From NCBI GenBank assembly GCA_903918325.1, contig CAIXDY010000195.1:1-5531 (forward strand): 5,531 nt of DNA, given 5' to 3'. Position numbers and translations under genes: made by a program. The first letter of the stretch is position 1, and each line of letters opens with the position of its first letter. Under the pieces are notes generated by a model. It saw only the letters and a list, made by a program, of their open reading frames with translations, had not been told where the DNA came from and ran no database searches. Below, piece after piece: positions 1 through 5,531 of the stretch. Origin of the DNA: an uncultured Actinomycetes bacterium. GTDB lineage: Bacteria > Actinomycetota > Actinomycetes > Nanopelagicales > Nanopelagicaceae.

Positions 1-466
1 CCGGCAAAAAAATTAATTGACCCATCGCCGCAGCTGAAGTTAACCCACCGATGACAATTCCACGACGCTTAACAAACCAACGGTTAGCCACCGTTGCGGC
101 AAAAACCAACGCCATAGAACCAGTTCCAACACCCACAATTACGCCCCATGTTGCAACTAACTGCCAAGGTGCGTGAATTTGTGTAGTTAAAAAAGCTCCA
201 GTACTTACAGTTGTTAACGCACCCATCACAACTTTACGAACCGTGAATCGTTCCATCAAAGCTGCAGCAAAAGGCGCCGTTAATCCATAGAGCAACACAT
301 TGACTGAGATAGCCAGCGAAATTTGATCGCGATTCCAACCGAAAGCATCCTGCAATGGAATGATTAAAACTGATGGTGCTGATCTAAAACCAGCTGTAGC
401 AACTAAAGTAAAAAATGTGACAATCGCGGCAATCCAAGCTGGATGAAACCTGCGCTTATTTTCCAA
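1..466 (-). CDS. MFS transporter, N-terminal part (gene runs off the left edge)
   Basis: This is an open frame of 155 codons with no stop before the window edge, so the C-terminal half is missing. I place the start at a TTG (466-464, protein MENKRRFHPAW...) because AAAGGA lies 9 nt upstream (481-476) and no ATG or GTG suits the frame. The start overlaps the stop of the preceding MFS gene by 11 nt. The protein opens with a short basic tail and then a first membrane helix at about residues 10-26. The segment GWNRDQISLAISVNVLLYG (43-61) is typical of MFS carriers of the OxlT/monocarboxylate-like type. Further family marks are a degenerate loop 2-3 motif A (ALMERFTVRKV, 69-79), a glycine-rich helix 4 (GVIVGVGTGSMAL, 108-120) and NRWFVKRRG (128-136). 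It is an inner-membrane secondary transporter; organic anions are handled by some relatives, but the substrate cannot be read from the sequence. It resembles the neighbouring MFS gene only at superfamily level, so this is not a recent duplication. Confidence 0.85.
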   Translation of the reverse strand, partial: MENKRRFHPAWIAAIVTFFTLVATAGFRSAPSVLIIPLQDAFGWNRDQISLAISVNVLLYGLTAPFAAALMERFTVRKVVMGALTTVSTGAFLTTQIHAPWQLVATWGVIVGVGTGSMALVFAATVANRWFVKRRGIVIGGLTSAAAMGQLIFLP

Positions 467-1673
467 TTTTAATAATCCTTTGGGATGTGAAAGCAAGTGC
501 CGAAACTGGGATAGCTGCAAATAAGCATAACCAGCCATAACTTAGGGTTCCAATAATTACGCCGGCAATTGCGCCACCACCTGCACCAGCAAGATTCATC
601 ACTAAATCACTGGCACCTTGCGAAGCTGGGCGCATTTCGACCGAGACAGATTCTGAAAGAAATGCTGAACCGGCAATTAATGTGCACGACCAACCAAGAC
701 CCAAAAGAAAAAGACCGATACCTAAACGCACCGCATCATCGGCTTTAGCTGTTCCGGCAACGATTGTTGAAAGCAACAAGATTATGATTCCTATTTGGAT
801 GACCCGAATACGACCTAACCGGTCACTGAGGGAACCAACAAGTGGTGAAAATGCGTACATACCAAGTACGTGAACGCTTATAACAAAGCCAATAATGCGC
901 AGTGAAACATCAACGTGCTTCATATGAATAGGTGTCATGACCATCACCGACACCATCGCCACGTGCCCAATAGCAATCGCACTTATCGCAAAAAGAGCTT
1001 TTGGATTTGAACGAATATGTGAGAGTGCCGCTTTAGTAGAGCCCTTATGTTGCTTTACCGAAGCTTGTTTTTCGGCTAATAAATATGGGTCAGGGCGTAA
1101 AAAAAGTTGAATGACTACTGTTGCAAAAATTAATGTGGTCGCAGAAATGATGTAAGGGCCAACTAAATTCGGCAAACCAAAGTGATGCGCTAAACGCCCG
1201 GCAGGGTCCATTAAATTTGGTCCAGCAACTGCGCCAATGGTTGATCCCCAAACAACAAATGAAAGTTGTTTAGCACGGGTTTCGCTGGTTGCTAAATCGA
1301 TGGCAGCAAAGCGGGCTTGATAACCCGAAGCTGAGGCGGAACCAACAAGGAAAGTTCCAAGCAACATTAAATAGATATTTTTATGTGCCCCACCCAGAAT
1401 TGCGCTGATGGAACCAATCGTTCCTGCGATGTAACCAACTGATAGTGACAATCGCCGGCCACCTCGTGCAGTCAAACGTGCAAGAGGAAGTGCCATTGCT
1501 GCAGCACCTAATACCGAAAAAGTTTGGGCAAGTCCGGCCAAAGTTTCAGAATCTGTAATAGATGAAACTAATAAAGATCCGGCTGCAACGGTTCCGGCAA
1601 CGCCTACGCCATTTAAAACTTGGGCAGTTGCCAGCGTGCGAACGACTTTACGTTGCAGAGTTGAATTTGGCAT
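456..1673 (-). CDS. MFS transporter, 12 TM, unknown substrate
   Basis: The 405-residue protein has twelve apparent hydrophobic helices, in two groups of six joined by a polar, probably cytoplasmic loop (about 194-226), the usual MFS size and layout. The loop 2-3 motif A is degenerate in the first half (LPLARLTARGGRR, 62-74) and clear in the second half (GSLSDRLGRIR, 280-290). GPNL at 151-154 ends helix 5, and a Gly-rich helix 11 spans about 361-375. It would be an inner-membrane, proton-coupled carrier. The fold resembles the drug/metabolite efflux side of MFS, but direction and substrate are not determined. I chose the ATG at 1673 because it overlaps the stop of the glucosidase gene as TAATG, a classic coupled junction. 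The frame stays open to a TTG at 1694 that would add seven residues, but that TTG lacks any Shine-Dalgarno-like sequence. No ribosome binding site precedes the ATG either, which fits re-initiation by ribosomes finishing the glucosidase. Confidence 0.9.
   Translation of the reverse strand: MPNSTLQRKVVRTLATAQVLNGVGVAGTVAAGSLLVSSITDSETLAGLAQTFSVLGAAAMALPLARLTARGGRRLSLSVGYIAGTIGSISAILGGAHKNIYLMLLGTFLVGSASASGYQARFAAIDLATSETRAKQLSFVVWGSTIGAVAGPNLMDPAGRLAHHFGLPNLVGPYIISATTLIFATVVIQLFLRPDPYLLAEKQASVKQHKGSTKAALSHIRSNPKALFAISAIAIGHVAMVSVMVMTPIHMKHVDVSLRIIGFVISVHVLGMYAFSPLVGSLSDRLGRIRVIQIGIIILLLSTIVAGTAKADDAVRLGIGLFLLGLGWSCTLIAGSAFLSESVSVEMRPASQGASDLVMNLAGAGGGAIAGVIIGTLSYGWLCLFAAIPVSALAFTSQRIIKIGK
476..481 (-). 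promoter_or_regulatory. Ribosome binding site for the TTG-started MFS gene
   Basis: AAAGGA on the minus strand lies 9 nt upstream of the TTG at 466 and inside the 3' end of the preceding MFS coding sequence. It is the main support for the TTG start. The spacing is slightly long, so translational coupling to the upstream gene may contribute. Confidence 0.45.
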
Positions 1674-3349
1674 TACGAAGTCAGTCGTAACCAAACAGCG
1701 GTATCAGTTGGCAAGGTATGACCAGTAATTGGTCCACTTGCAACTAACACTTGTGAGTTAGAAGGAAGTTGAATCGCAGCTCCAAAGTTTATGTAGCACG
1801 CGAAATCTCCTGGGCGCTCAAATGCAACAACTTCGGCGCCTGCTTCAATCCACTCCATCGGCCCATCGCCTAAACCTTCTTCGGCTTTGCGAATTGCTAA
1901 CGCTTGGCGATACATAGTTAATGTTGAACCTTCAACACCATCTTGTGTATCAACTGCGTACTTGCCCCACCATGTTGGTGCTGGCAGCCACGCTTGCTCC
2001 GGCTTTAACGCATCATTAGTTGAAAAACCAAAAGCGCCTTCAGGTTGTGATGACCAAGGAATTGATACACGACAACCATCACGACCACGATCTAAATATC
2101 CGCTCATCTTCCAGCGTGGATCAGTTAAACGATCTTCAGGAATATCGCGAACTTCTGGAACAGCTAACTCTTCACCCTGATATAGATATGTCCCACCTGG
2201 CAAAGCAAGCGCCATCAAAGCTGCACTTCGCGCACGTAAAGTTCCGCGAGCGATATTTAACTTCTTTGGATCACCTTGGCGTGAAAACGTTGTATCACCG
2301 TGGTTAGTAAGACCTAAATCAAGACGATCGACAGAACGAACTACATCGTGATTATTAAATACCCACGATGTTGGCGCACCAACTTCTTCTAAGGCATCGA
2401 TTGAATTATTAATCTTGGTCTTGATCTGCTTGGCATCCCACAGAGTTGTGAGCATTTCAAAGTTAAATGAGTTCTGTAATTCATCTGGACGTACATAGCG
2501 AGCAATGCGTTCAGCAGGACTTACCCATGCTTCAGCAACGGCCATGCGATCACCTGGATATGAATCAAGAATTTTGCGCCATGCACGGTAAACATCATGC
2601 ACACCTTCTTGATCCCAGAAAGGTTTGTGTTCAGTACCAAGCATTGAAGCCGCTGGATCTTTTCTGATATCTGGCAAACCAGCTTCTTTAAACATTCCGT
2701 GTGCAACATCGATTCTAAAACCGGCTACACCACGGTCTAACCAGAACTTCAAAACATCTTCAAAGTGCTTAACAACTTCTGGGTTTTCCCAATTTACATC
2801 GGGTTGTTCAACGGCAAATAAATGTAAATACCACTGCCCGGGTTTGCCATCGGCTTCGATAACTCTTTCCCATGCCGGTCCGCCAAAAACTGCTTCCCAG
2901 TTATTAGGTGGTAAATCTCCGTTTGCGCCTTTTCCTTCACGGAAAATAAAGCGATCGCGCTCGGGTGAACCAGGTCCAGCTTTAAGTGCTGCTTGAAACC
3001 ATTTGTGATCACTCGATGTGTGGTTAGGGACGATGTCAACGATTAATCGAATTCCAAAGTCAAGCGCTTCTTTTATTAATTGCTCTGCTTGAGCCAGAGT
3101 TCCGTAATCAGGTTCGATATCCATGTAATCAGATACGTCATATCCGTGATCATGTTGCGGTGATGGGTACCAAGGAGAAATCCAAATTGCATCGATGCCA
3201 AGTTGTTTTAAATATGGAAGTCGTGAACGAATACCTTCTACATCGCCAATACCGTCGCCATTTGAATCAGCAAAAGAACGAGGATAAATCTGATACGTAA
3301 CGGCGTCACGCCACCAAGGACGTTCTTTGCGAGATGCTAAATGGGCCAT
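1673..3349 (-). CDS. GH13 alpha-glucosidase (oligo-1,6-glucosidase/maltase type)
   Basis: The 558-residue (beta/alpha)8 alpha-glucosidase of glycoside hydrolase family 13 is full length for this group. It has no signal peptide, so it should act in the cytoplasm on imported short alpha-glucosides and release glucose from the non-reducing end. The four GH13 regions are intact: DIVPNH (105-110), FRIDVAHG (211-218) with nucleophile Asp214, VAEAW (271-275) with acid/base Glu273, and NNHD (332-335) with transition-state Asp335. The N-terminal WWRDAVTYQIYPRSF (12-26), GYDVSDY (69-75) and QGEELA (391-396) blocks are also typical. A calcium-site-like DSNGDGIGD lies at 28-36. The C-terminal beta domain starts near residue 495 and is short but complete. 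Val215 after the nucleophile resembles enzymes that accept alpha-1,6 linkages; most maltases have Thr or Ala there. The start is the ATG at 3349, with GGAG six nt upstream and only 3 nt after the thioesterase stop. A trehalulose/sucrose hydrolase or a transglucosylase is a possible alternative reading. Confidence 0.95.
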   Translation of the reverse strand: MAHLASRKERPWWRDAVTYQIYPRSFADSNGDGIGDVEGIRSRLPYLKQLGIDAIWISPWYPSPQHDHGYDVSDYMDIEPDYGTLAQAEQLIKEALDFGIRLIVDIVPNHTSSDHKWFQAALKAGPGSPERDRFIFREGKGANGDLPPNNWEAVFGGPAWERVIEADGKPGQWYLHLFAVEQPDVNWENPEVVKHFEDVLKFWLDRGVAGFRIDVAHGMFKEAGLPDIRKDPAASMLGTEHKPFWDQEGVHDVYRAWRKILDSYPGDRMAVAEAWVSPAERIARYVRPDELQNSFNFEMLTTLWDAKQIKTKINNSIDALEEVGAPTSWVFNNHDVVRSVDRLDLGLTNHGDTTFSRQGDPKKLNIARGTLRARSAALMALALPGGTYLYQGEELAVPEVRDIPEDRLTDPRWKMSGYLDRGRDGCRVSIPWSSQPEGAFGFSTNDALKPEQAWLPAPTWWGKYAVDTQDGVEGSTLTMYRQALAIRKAEEGLGDGPMEWIEAGAEVVAFERPGDFACYINFGAAIQLPSNSQVLVASGPITGHTLPTDTAVWLRLTS

Positions 3350-3352
3350 TTC

Positions 3353-3727
3353 TTACTCCGTCTCGAGGTATTTGGTCAGAAACTCACGTTGCTCGGCGCT
3401 AATTGGGTGCGACTTTTTAGTTTTCATATCTACGGTTACTTGAACAGTTTTAACTCGAGCAACAACTTCGCCCTTTAATTTCATTTCATATGTCACTGAA
3501 AAAGAAGATGTACCAATTGCGCTGACCCATAGTTCTACATCTACGAAAGAGTCTCCATCATAAATGGGTGCAATGAAATCTACTTCAGCTCGTGCAACAA
3601 CCATCTCGAGAATTCCAGACCAAGCAAAGCGTGCCTCTTGGGCATATGTTAAATATTTTGCGTTATTGACATGACCAAATGCATCCAAGTCATCCCAACG
3701 AACGTATTGCTTGCTTTGATATCTCAT
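3353..3727 (-). CDS. Acyl-CoA thioesterase, 4HBT hotdog fold
   Basis: The 124-residue single hotdog-domain protein belongs to the 4-hydroxybenzoyl-CoA thioesterase / YbgC group. These enzymes hydrolyse acyl-CoA to free acid and CoA in the cytoplasm, usually as tetramers. The N-terminal motif RWDDLDAFGHVNN (10-22) carries Asp15, which aligns with the catalytic Asp17 of the Pseudomonas enzyme, followed by the long hotdog helix (NAKYLTYAQEARF, 22-34). Strands typical of the family follow: ARAEVDFIAPI (45-55), VDVELWVSAIGTSSFSVTYEM (62-82), and VVARVKTVQVTVD (88-100). The protein is a little shorter than YbgC-type proteins (about 130-140), apparently through a short segment after the helix (WSGILEM, 36-42). 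The ATG follows the ettA stop directly (TAAATG, no gap) and has no good ribosome binding site, so translation is probably coupled to ettA. The acyl substrate is unknown. As I recall, an ettA-thioesterase pair is frequent in Actinobacteria, which suggests a conserved housekeeping neighbourhood rather than a dedicated pathway. Confidence 0.92.
   Translation of the reverse strand: MRYQSKQYVRWDDLDAFGHVNNAKYLTYAQEARFAWSGILEMVVARAEVDFIAPIYDGDSFVDVELWVSAIGTSSFSVTYEMKLKGEVVARVKTVQVTVDMKTKKSHPISAEQREFLTKYLETE
3356..3359 (-). promoter_or_regulatory. Ribosome binding site of the alpha-glucosidase gene
   Basis: GGAG on the minus strand lies 6 nt before the ATG at 3349 and overlaps the last codons of the thioesterase gene. 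It is the best Shine-Dalgarno match in the cluster. The other junctions lack one or have a weaker or more distant match, so this gene may be initiated more independently than its neighbours. Confidence 0.6.
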
Positions 3728-5395
3728 TTATCGAGTCAGCTTTCTGTATGTGACGCGGTGTGGACGCGCCGCATCTGCTCCAAGTCTTTGAATTTTGTTA
3801 GCTTCATACGATTCGAAGTTACCTTCAAACCAGAACCACTTTGAATCACCTTCATAAGCCAAGATGTGCGTTGCTACACGGTCAAGGAACCACCGATCGT
3901 GAGAGATAACGACAGCGCAACCAGGAAATTCAAGAAGAGCATTTTCAAGCGAGCCCAATGTTTCAACATCAAGGTCATTCGTTGGCTCATCTAGTAGAAG
4001 TAAATTTCCACCTTGCTTAAGAGTCAGCGCTAAGTTCAAACGATTGCGCTCACCACCTGACAACACTCCAGTTGGTTTTTGTTGATCTGGACCCTTAAAA
4101 CCAAAGCAAGAAACATAGGCACGAGAAGGCATTTCAACCATTCCAACTTTGATGAAATCAAGACCATCAGAGACAACTTCCCACAAAGTTTTCTTTGGAT
4201 CCAAGCCACCACGCGACTGATCAACGTAAGAGATCTTTACAGTTTCACCGATTTTTACATTTCCAGAATCTGGAGTTTCAAGACCTAACAAAGTCTTAAA
4301 TAGCGTGGTCTTACCGGCACCGTTAGGGCCAATAACGCCAACGATTCCATTGCGCGGTAAAGTAAATGAAAGATCATCAATAAGTACTCGATCACCAAAG
4401 CCCTTAGTTAAATGATCAACTTCGATAACAACATTTCCGAGGCGCGGTCCAGGTGGAATCTGAATTTCCTCAAAGTCCAACTTACGCATCTTGTCGGCTT
4501 CAGCCGCCATCTCTTCATAACGTGCAAGACGCGCCTTAGATTTAACTTGGCGACCCTTAGCGTTTTGGCGAACCCATTCAAGTTCTTCAGTTAAGCGCTT
4601 AGCGCGCTTGGCATCTTTCTGTCCCTCGATTTTCAAACGGGCAGATTTAGTTTCCAAATATGTTGTGTAGTTACCTTCATATGGATAGGCACGACCACGG
4701 TCGAGCTCCAAAATCCATTCGGCAACATTGTCCAAGAAATATCTATCGTGCGTGATTGCTACAACTGCGCCAGCATATTTATTGAGGTGTTGTTCAAGCC
4801 ATAAAACTGATTCAGCATCCAAGTGGTTCGTTGGCTCATCCAGCAGCAATAAATCAGGTGCTTGTAAAAGAAGTTTGCACAAAGCAACGCGGCGCTTTTC
4901 TCCGCCAGATAAGACTGAAACATCGGCATCAGCGGGTGGGCAACGAAGTGCATCCATTGCTTGCTCCAGTTGTGAATCAAGTTCCCATGCATTGCGGTGA
5001 TCGAGTTGTTCTTGCAGCTCGCCCATCTCGGCTAATAATTTGTCGTAATCAGCATCAGGGTTAGCCATCTCATCGCTAATTGCATTAAAGCGATCGAGCA
5101 TTGCAACAGTTTCGGCTACGCCTTCTTTAACGTTATCGATAACGTTTTTACTTTCATTTAGAATCGGTTCCTGCATCAAAATTCCAACGGTAAAGCCTGG
5201 CGTTAAATACGCCTCGCCATTGGATGGCTGCTGAAGTCCGGCCATAATCTGCAAGACCGTTGATTTACCCGCACCGTTAGGGCCAACAACACCGATCTTG
5301 GCACCTGGATAAAACATCAAGGTAACGTCGTCAAGAATTACCTTTTCACCATGCGCTTTACGCGCCTTCTTCATCGTATAAATGAACTCAGCCAT
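3728..5395 (-). CDS. ettA: Energy-dependent translational throttle protein EttA (ABC-F ATPase)
   Basis: The 555-residue protein matches EttA almost end to end (E. coli EttA has 555 residues). It is a cytoplasmic ABC-F protein with two ATPase domains and no membrane domain. In the family it binds the ribosomal E site and gates entry into the elongation cycle according to the ATP/ADP ratio. Domain 1 has Walker A GPNGAGKS (38-45), signature LSGGE (162-166), Walker B LLLLDEPTN (182-190) with catalytic Glu187, and switch His216. The arm insert that contacts the L1 stalk lies at about 95-140. The P-site tRNA interaction linker covers about 243-320 and includes ELEWVRQNAKGRQ (270-282) and IPPGPRLG (313-320). 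Domain 2 has Walker A GPNGAGKTT (356-364), LSGGE (445-449), DEPTN (469-473) with Glu470, and His499. The EttA-typical tail LGADAARPHRVTYRKL is present. Only a weak AGGG precedes the ATG at 5395, so initiation may be leaderless. It is the first gene of the minus-strand cluster. It is not an antibiotic-resistance ABC-F by sequence type. Confidence 0.97.
   Translation of the reverse strand: MAEFIYTMKKARKAHGEKVILDDVTLMFYPGAKIGVVGPNGAGKSTVLQIMAGLQQPSNGEAYLTPGFTVGILMQEPILNESKNVIDNVKEGVAETVAMLDRFNAISDEMANPDADYDKLLAEMGELQEQLDHRNAWELDSQLEQAMDALRCPPADADVSVLSGGEKRRVALCKLLLQAPDLLLLDEPTNHLDAESVLWLEQHLNKYAGAVVAITHDRYFLDNVAEWILELDRGRAYPYEGNYTTYLETKSARLKIEGQKDAKRAKRLTEELEWVRQNAKGRQVKSKARLARYEEMAAEADKMRKLDFEEIQIPPGPRLGNVVIEVDHLTKGFGDRVLIDDLSFTLPRNGIVGVIGPNGAGKTTLFKTLLGLETPDSGNVKIGETVKISYVDQSRGGLDPKKTLWEVVSDGLDFIKVGMVEMPSRAYVSCFGFKGPDQQKPTGVLSGGERNRLNLALTLKQGGNLLLLDEPTNDLDVETLGSLENALLEFPGCAVVISHDRWFLDRVATHILAYEGDSKWFWFEGNFESYEANKIQRLGADAARPHRVTYRKLTR
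5129..5146. repeat. 18-bp perfect palindrome inside ettA
   Basis: The sequence AACGTTATCGATAACGTT is identical to its reverse complement. It encodes NVIDNV (residues 84-89) of EttA in the minus-strand frame. On the plus strand it runs into five T's (5145-5149), so it superficially resembles a weak terminator. The stem is AT-rich and no plus-strand gene precedes it, so that role is unlikely. No function is assigned. Confidence 0.6.
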
Positions 5396-5403
5396 GAGAC
5401 GAA

Positions 5404-5409
5404 ACCCTA
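5404..5409 (-). promoter_or_regulatory. Candidate -10 element for the ettA-led operon
   Basis: TAGGGT on the minus strand fits the actinobacterial -10 pattern TAnnnT. Transcription would begin near 5397, about 2 nt before the ettA ATG, giving a nearly leaderless mRNA. I see no -35 box of the TTGACA type at the usual distance. The AGGG inside the same element (5409-5406) could instead be a weak ribosome binding site 9 nt from the ATG, in which case the promoter lies further upstream and is not recognisable. Confidence 0.3.
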
Positions 5410-5423
5410 TCGTTATGTGTCGG

Positions 5424-5429
5424 TAGACT
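5424..5429 (+). promoter_or_regulatory. Candidate -10 element for tRNA-Arg
   Basis: TAGACT on the plus strand, preceded by TGTGTCGG, fits the actinobacterial housekeeping pattern. It places the transcription start at about 5436, roughly 16 nt before the mature tRNA. No convincing -35 element is visible at 16-18 bp (the bases there read GAAACC). The 56-bp gap to ettA must hold both divergent promoters. Confidence 0.4.
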
Positions 5430-5445
5430 TAGCATTCACGACCCA

Positions 5446-5461
5446 CTACAGGCGCCTGTAG
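5446..5461. repeat. 16-bp perfect palindrome across the tRNA-Arg 5' end
   Basis: The sequence CTACAGGCGCCTGTAG is identical to its reverse complement. Its right part is the 5' acceptor strand of the tRNA and its left part is the precursor leader. It could form a 6-bp stem with a GCGC loop in the precursor, competing with the acceptor stem, or act in DNA as a symmetric protein site between the divergent promoters. It has no adjacent T-run, so it is not a terminator. Confidence 0.6.
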
Positions 5462-5525
5462 CTCAGTCGGATAGAGCACCCGCCTTCTAAGCGGGTTGTC
5501 GCAGGTTCGATTCCTGCCAGGCGCG
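5452..5525 (+). tRNA. tRNA-Arg (anticodon UCU)
   Basis: A complete 74-nt cloverleaf can be folded by hand. The acceptor stem GCGCCTG (5452-5458) pairs perfectly with CAGGCGC (5518-5524). The D stem is GCTC/GAGC (5461-5464, 5474-5477). The anticodon stem is CCCGC/GCGGG (5479-5483, 5491-5495) with loop CTTCTAA, so the anticodon is TCT at 5486-5488, reading AGA and possibly AGG. The variable loop is TTGTC. The T stem is GCAGG/CCTGC with loop TTCGATT (5506-5512). The discriminator is G5525. CCA is not encoded (the next bases are CAGAGC), so the end must be added by tRNA nucleotidyltransferase, as usual in many Actinobacteria. It is transcribed away from the ettA cluster; no terminator is visible before the window ends. 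Confidence 0.96.
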
Positions 5526-5531
5526 CAGAGC

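Noticed and set aside
682..873. Plus-strand open frame antisense to the MFS gene
   Set aside because: Its composition (Arg/Pro/Lys/Thr-rich) is what the complement of hydrophobic membrane codons gives; no family resemblance or promoter.
1..1673. Two neighbouring MFS genes as a tandem duplication or one broken gene
   Set aside because: Their N-terminal halves differ in sequence and family marks, and the first gene is full length with all twelve helices.
2625..2996. Plus-strand 123-codon open frame
   Set aside because: It lies wholly antisense to the alpha-glucosidase gene across its catalytic core (which includes intact GH13 motifs), is rich in Ser/Pro/Lys with no recognisable domain, and has no ribosome binding site. 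It is a shadow frame.
4728..5064. Several short open frames opposite or out of frame with ettA
   Set aside because: All overlap the highly conserved EttA frame, whose motifs are intact from start to stop.
5129..5149. Palindrome plus T-run read as a plus-strand intrinsic terminator
   Set aside because: The stem is AT-rich and weak, it lies inside a minus-strand gene, and no plus-strand gene ends upstream of it.
3728..5395. ABC-F gene as an antibiotic-resistance determinant (Msr/Vga/OptrA type)
   Set aside because: The arm, linker motifs, length and C-terminal tail match EttA, and there is no long antibiotic-resistance-type linker extension.
5446..5531. tRNA gene as an integration (att) site
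   Set aside because: No integrase gene and no second copy of the tRNA 3' end are visible in the window; the right flank is too short to judge.

Overview
The window is a compact piece of bacterial chromosome. One dense minus-strand gene cluster fills almost all of it, and a divergent tRNA-Arg(UCU) gene sits at the right edge on the plus strand. By eye the base composition is AT-leaning (roughly mid-40s % GC). Gene junctions are extremely tight: overlaps of 1 and 11 nt, and gaps of 0 and 3 nt. The EttA and hotdog thioesterase sequences and the RIDVAHG-type GH13 alpha-glucosidase look actinobacterial. Together with the streamlined layout this suggests a low-GC free-living actinobacterium, for example the freshwater acI / Nanopelagicales (Planktophila-like) group. 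That placement is an inference from style, not from a marker gene.

Layout in the direction of minus-strand transcription (right to left): ettA (5395-3728), an ABC-F ribosome-associated ATPase; a 4HBT-type hotdog acyl-CoA thioesterase (3727-3353); a GH13 alpha-glucosidase (3349-1673); a complete 12-TM major facilitator transporter (1673-456); and the N-terminal 155 codons of a second, different MFS transporter (466 to the left edge, cut by the window). The last gene starts with TTG and is easy to miss. No intergenic space large enough for a promoter or terminator lies between these five genes, so they very probably share one transcript that starts in the 56-bp gap between ettA and the tRNA gene.

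Functionally the cluster looks mixed. ettA is a translation factor that gates ribosomes according to ATP/ADP. The thioesterase hydrolyses an unidentified acyl-CoA. The alpha-glucosidase would release glucose from short alpha-glucosides in the cytoplasm. The two MFS carriers have no substrate that the sequence can reveal. Pairing of ettA with the thioesterase is, as I recall, common in Actinobacteria; the sugar hydrolase and transporters appear to be appended to it.

I found no insertion sequence, CRISPR array, toxin-antitoxin pair, phage gene or unknown multi-gene system. The items worth a second look are small: an 18-bp perfect palindrome inside ettA, a 16-bp perfect palindrome straddling the 5' end of the tRNA gene, a likely near-leaderless ettA promoter, start-site decisions at the two overlapping junctions, and a specificity-determining Val in the glucosidase.
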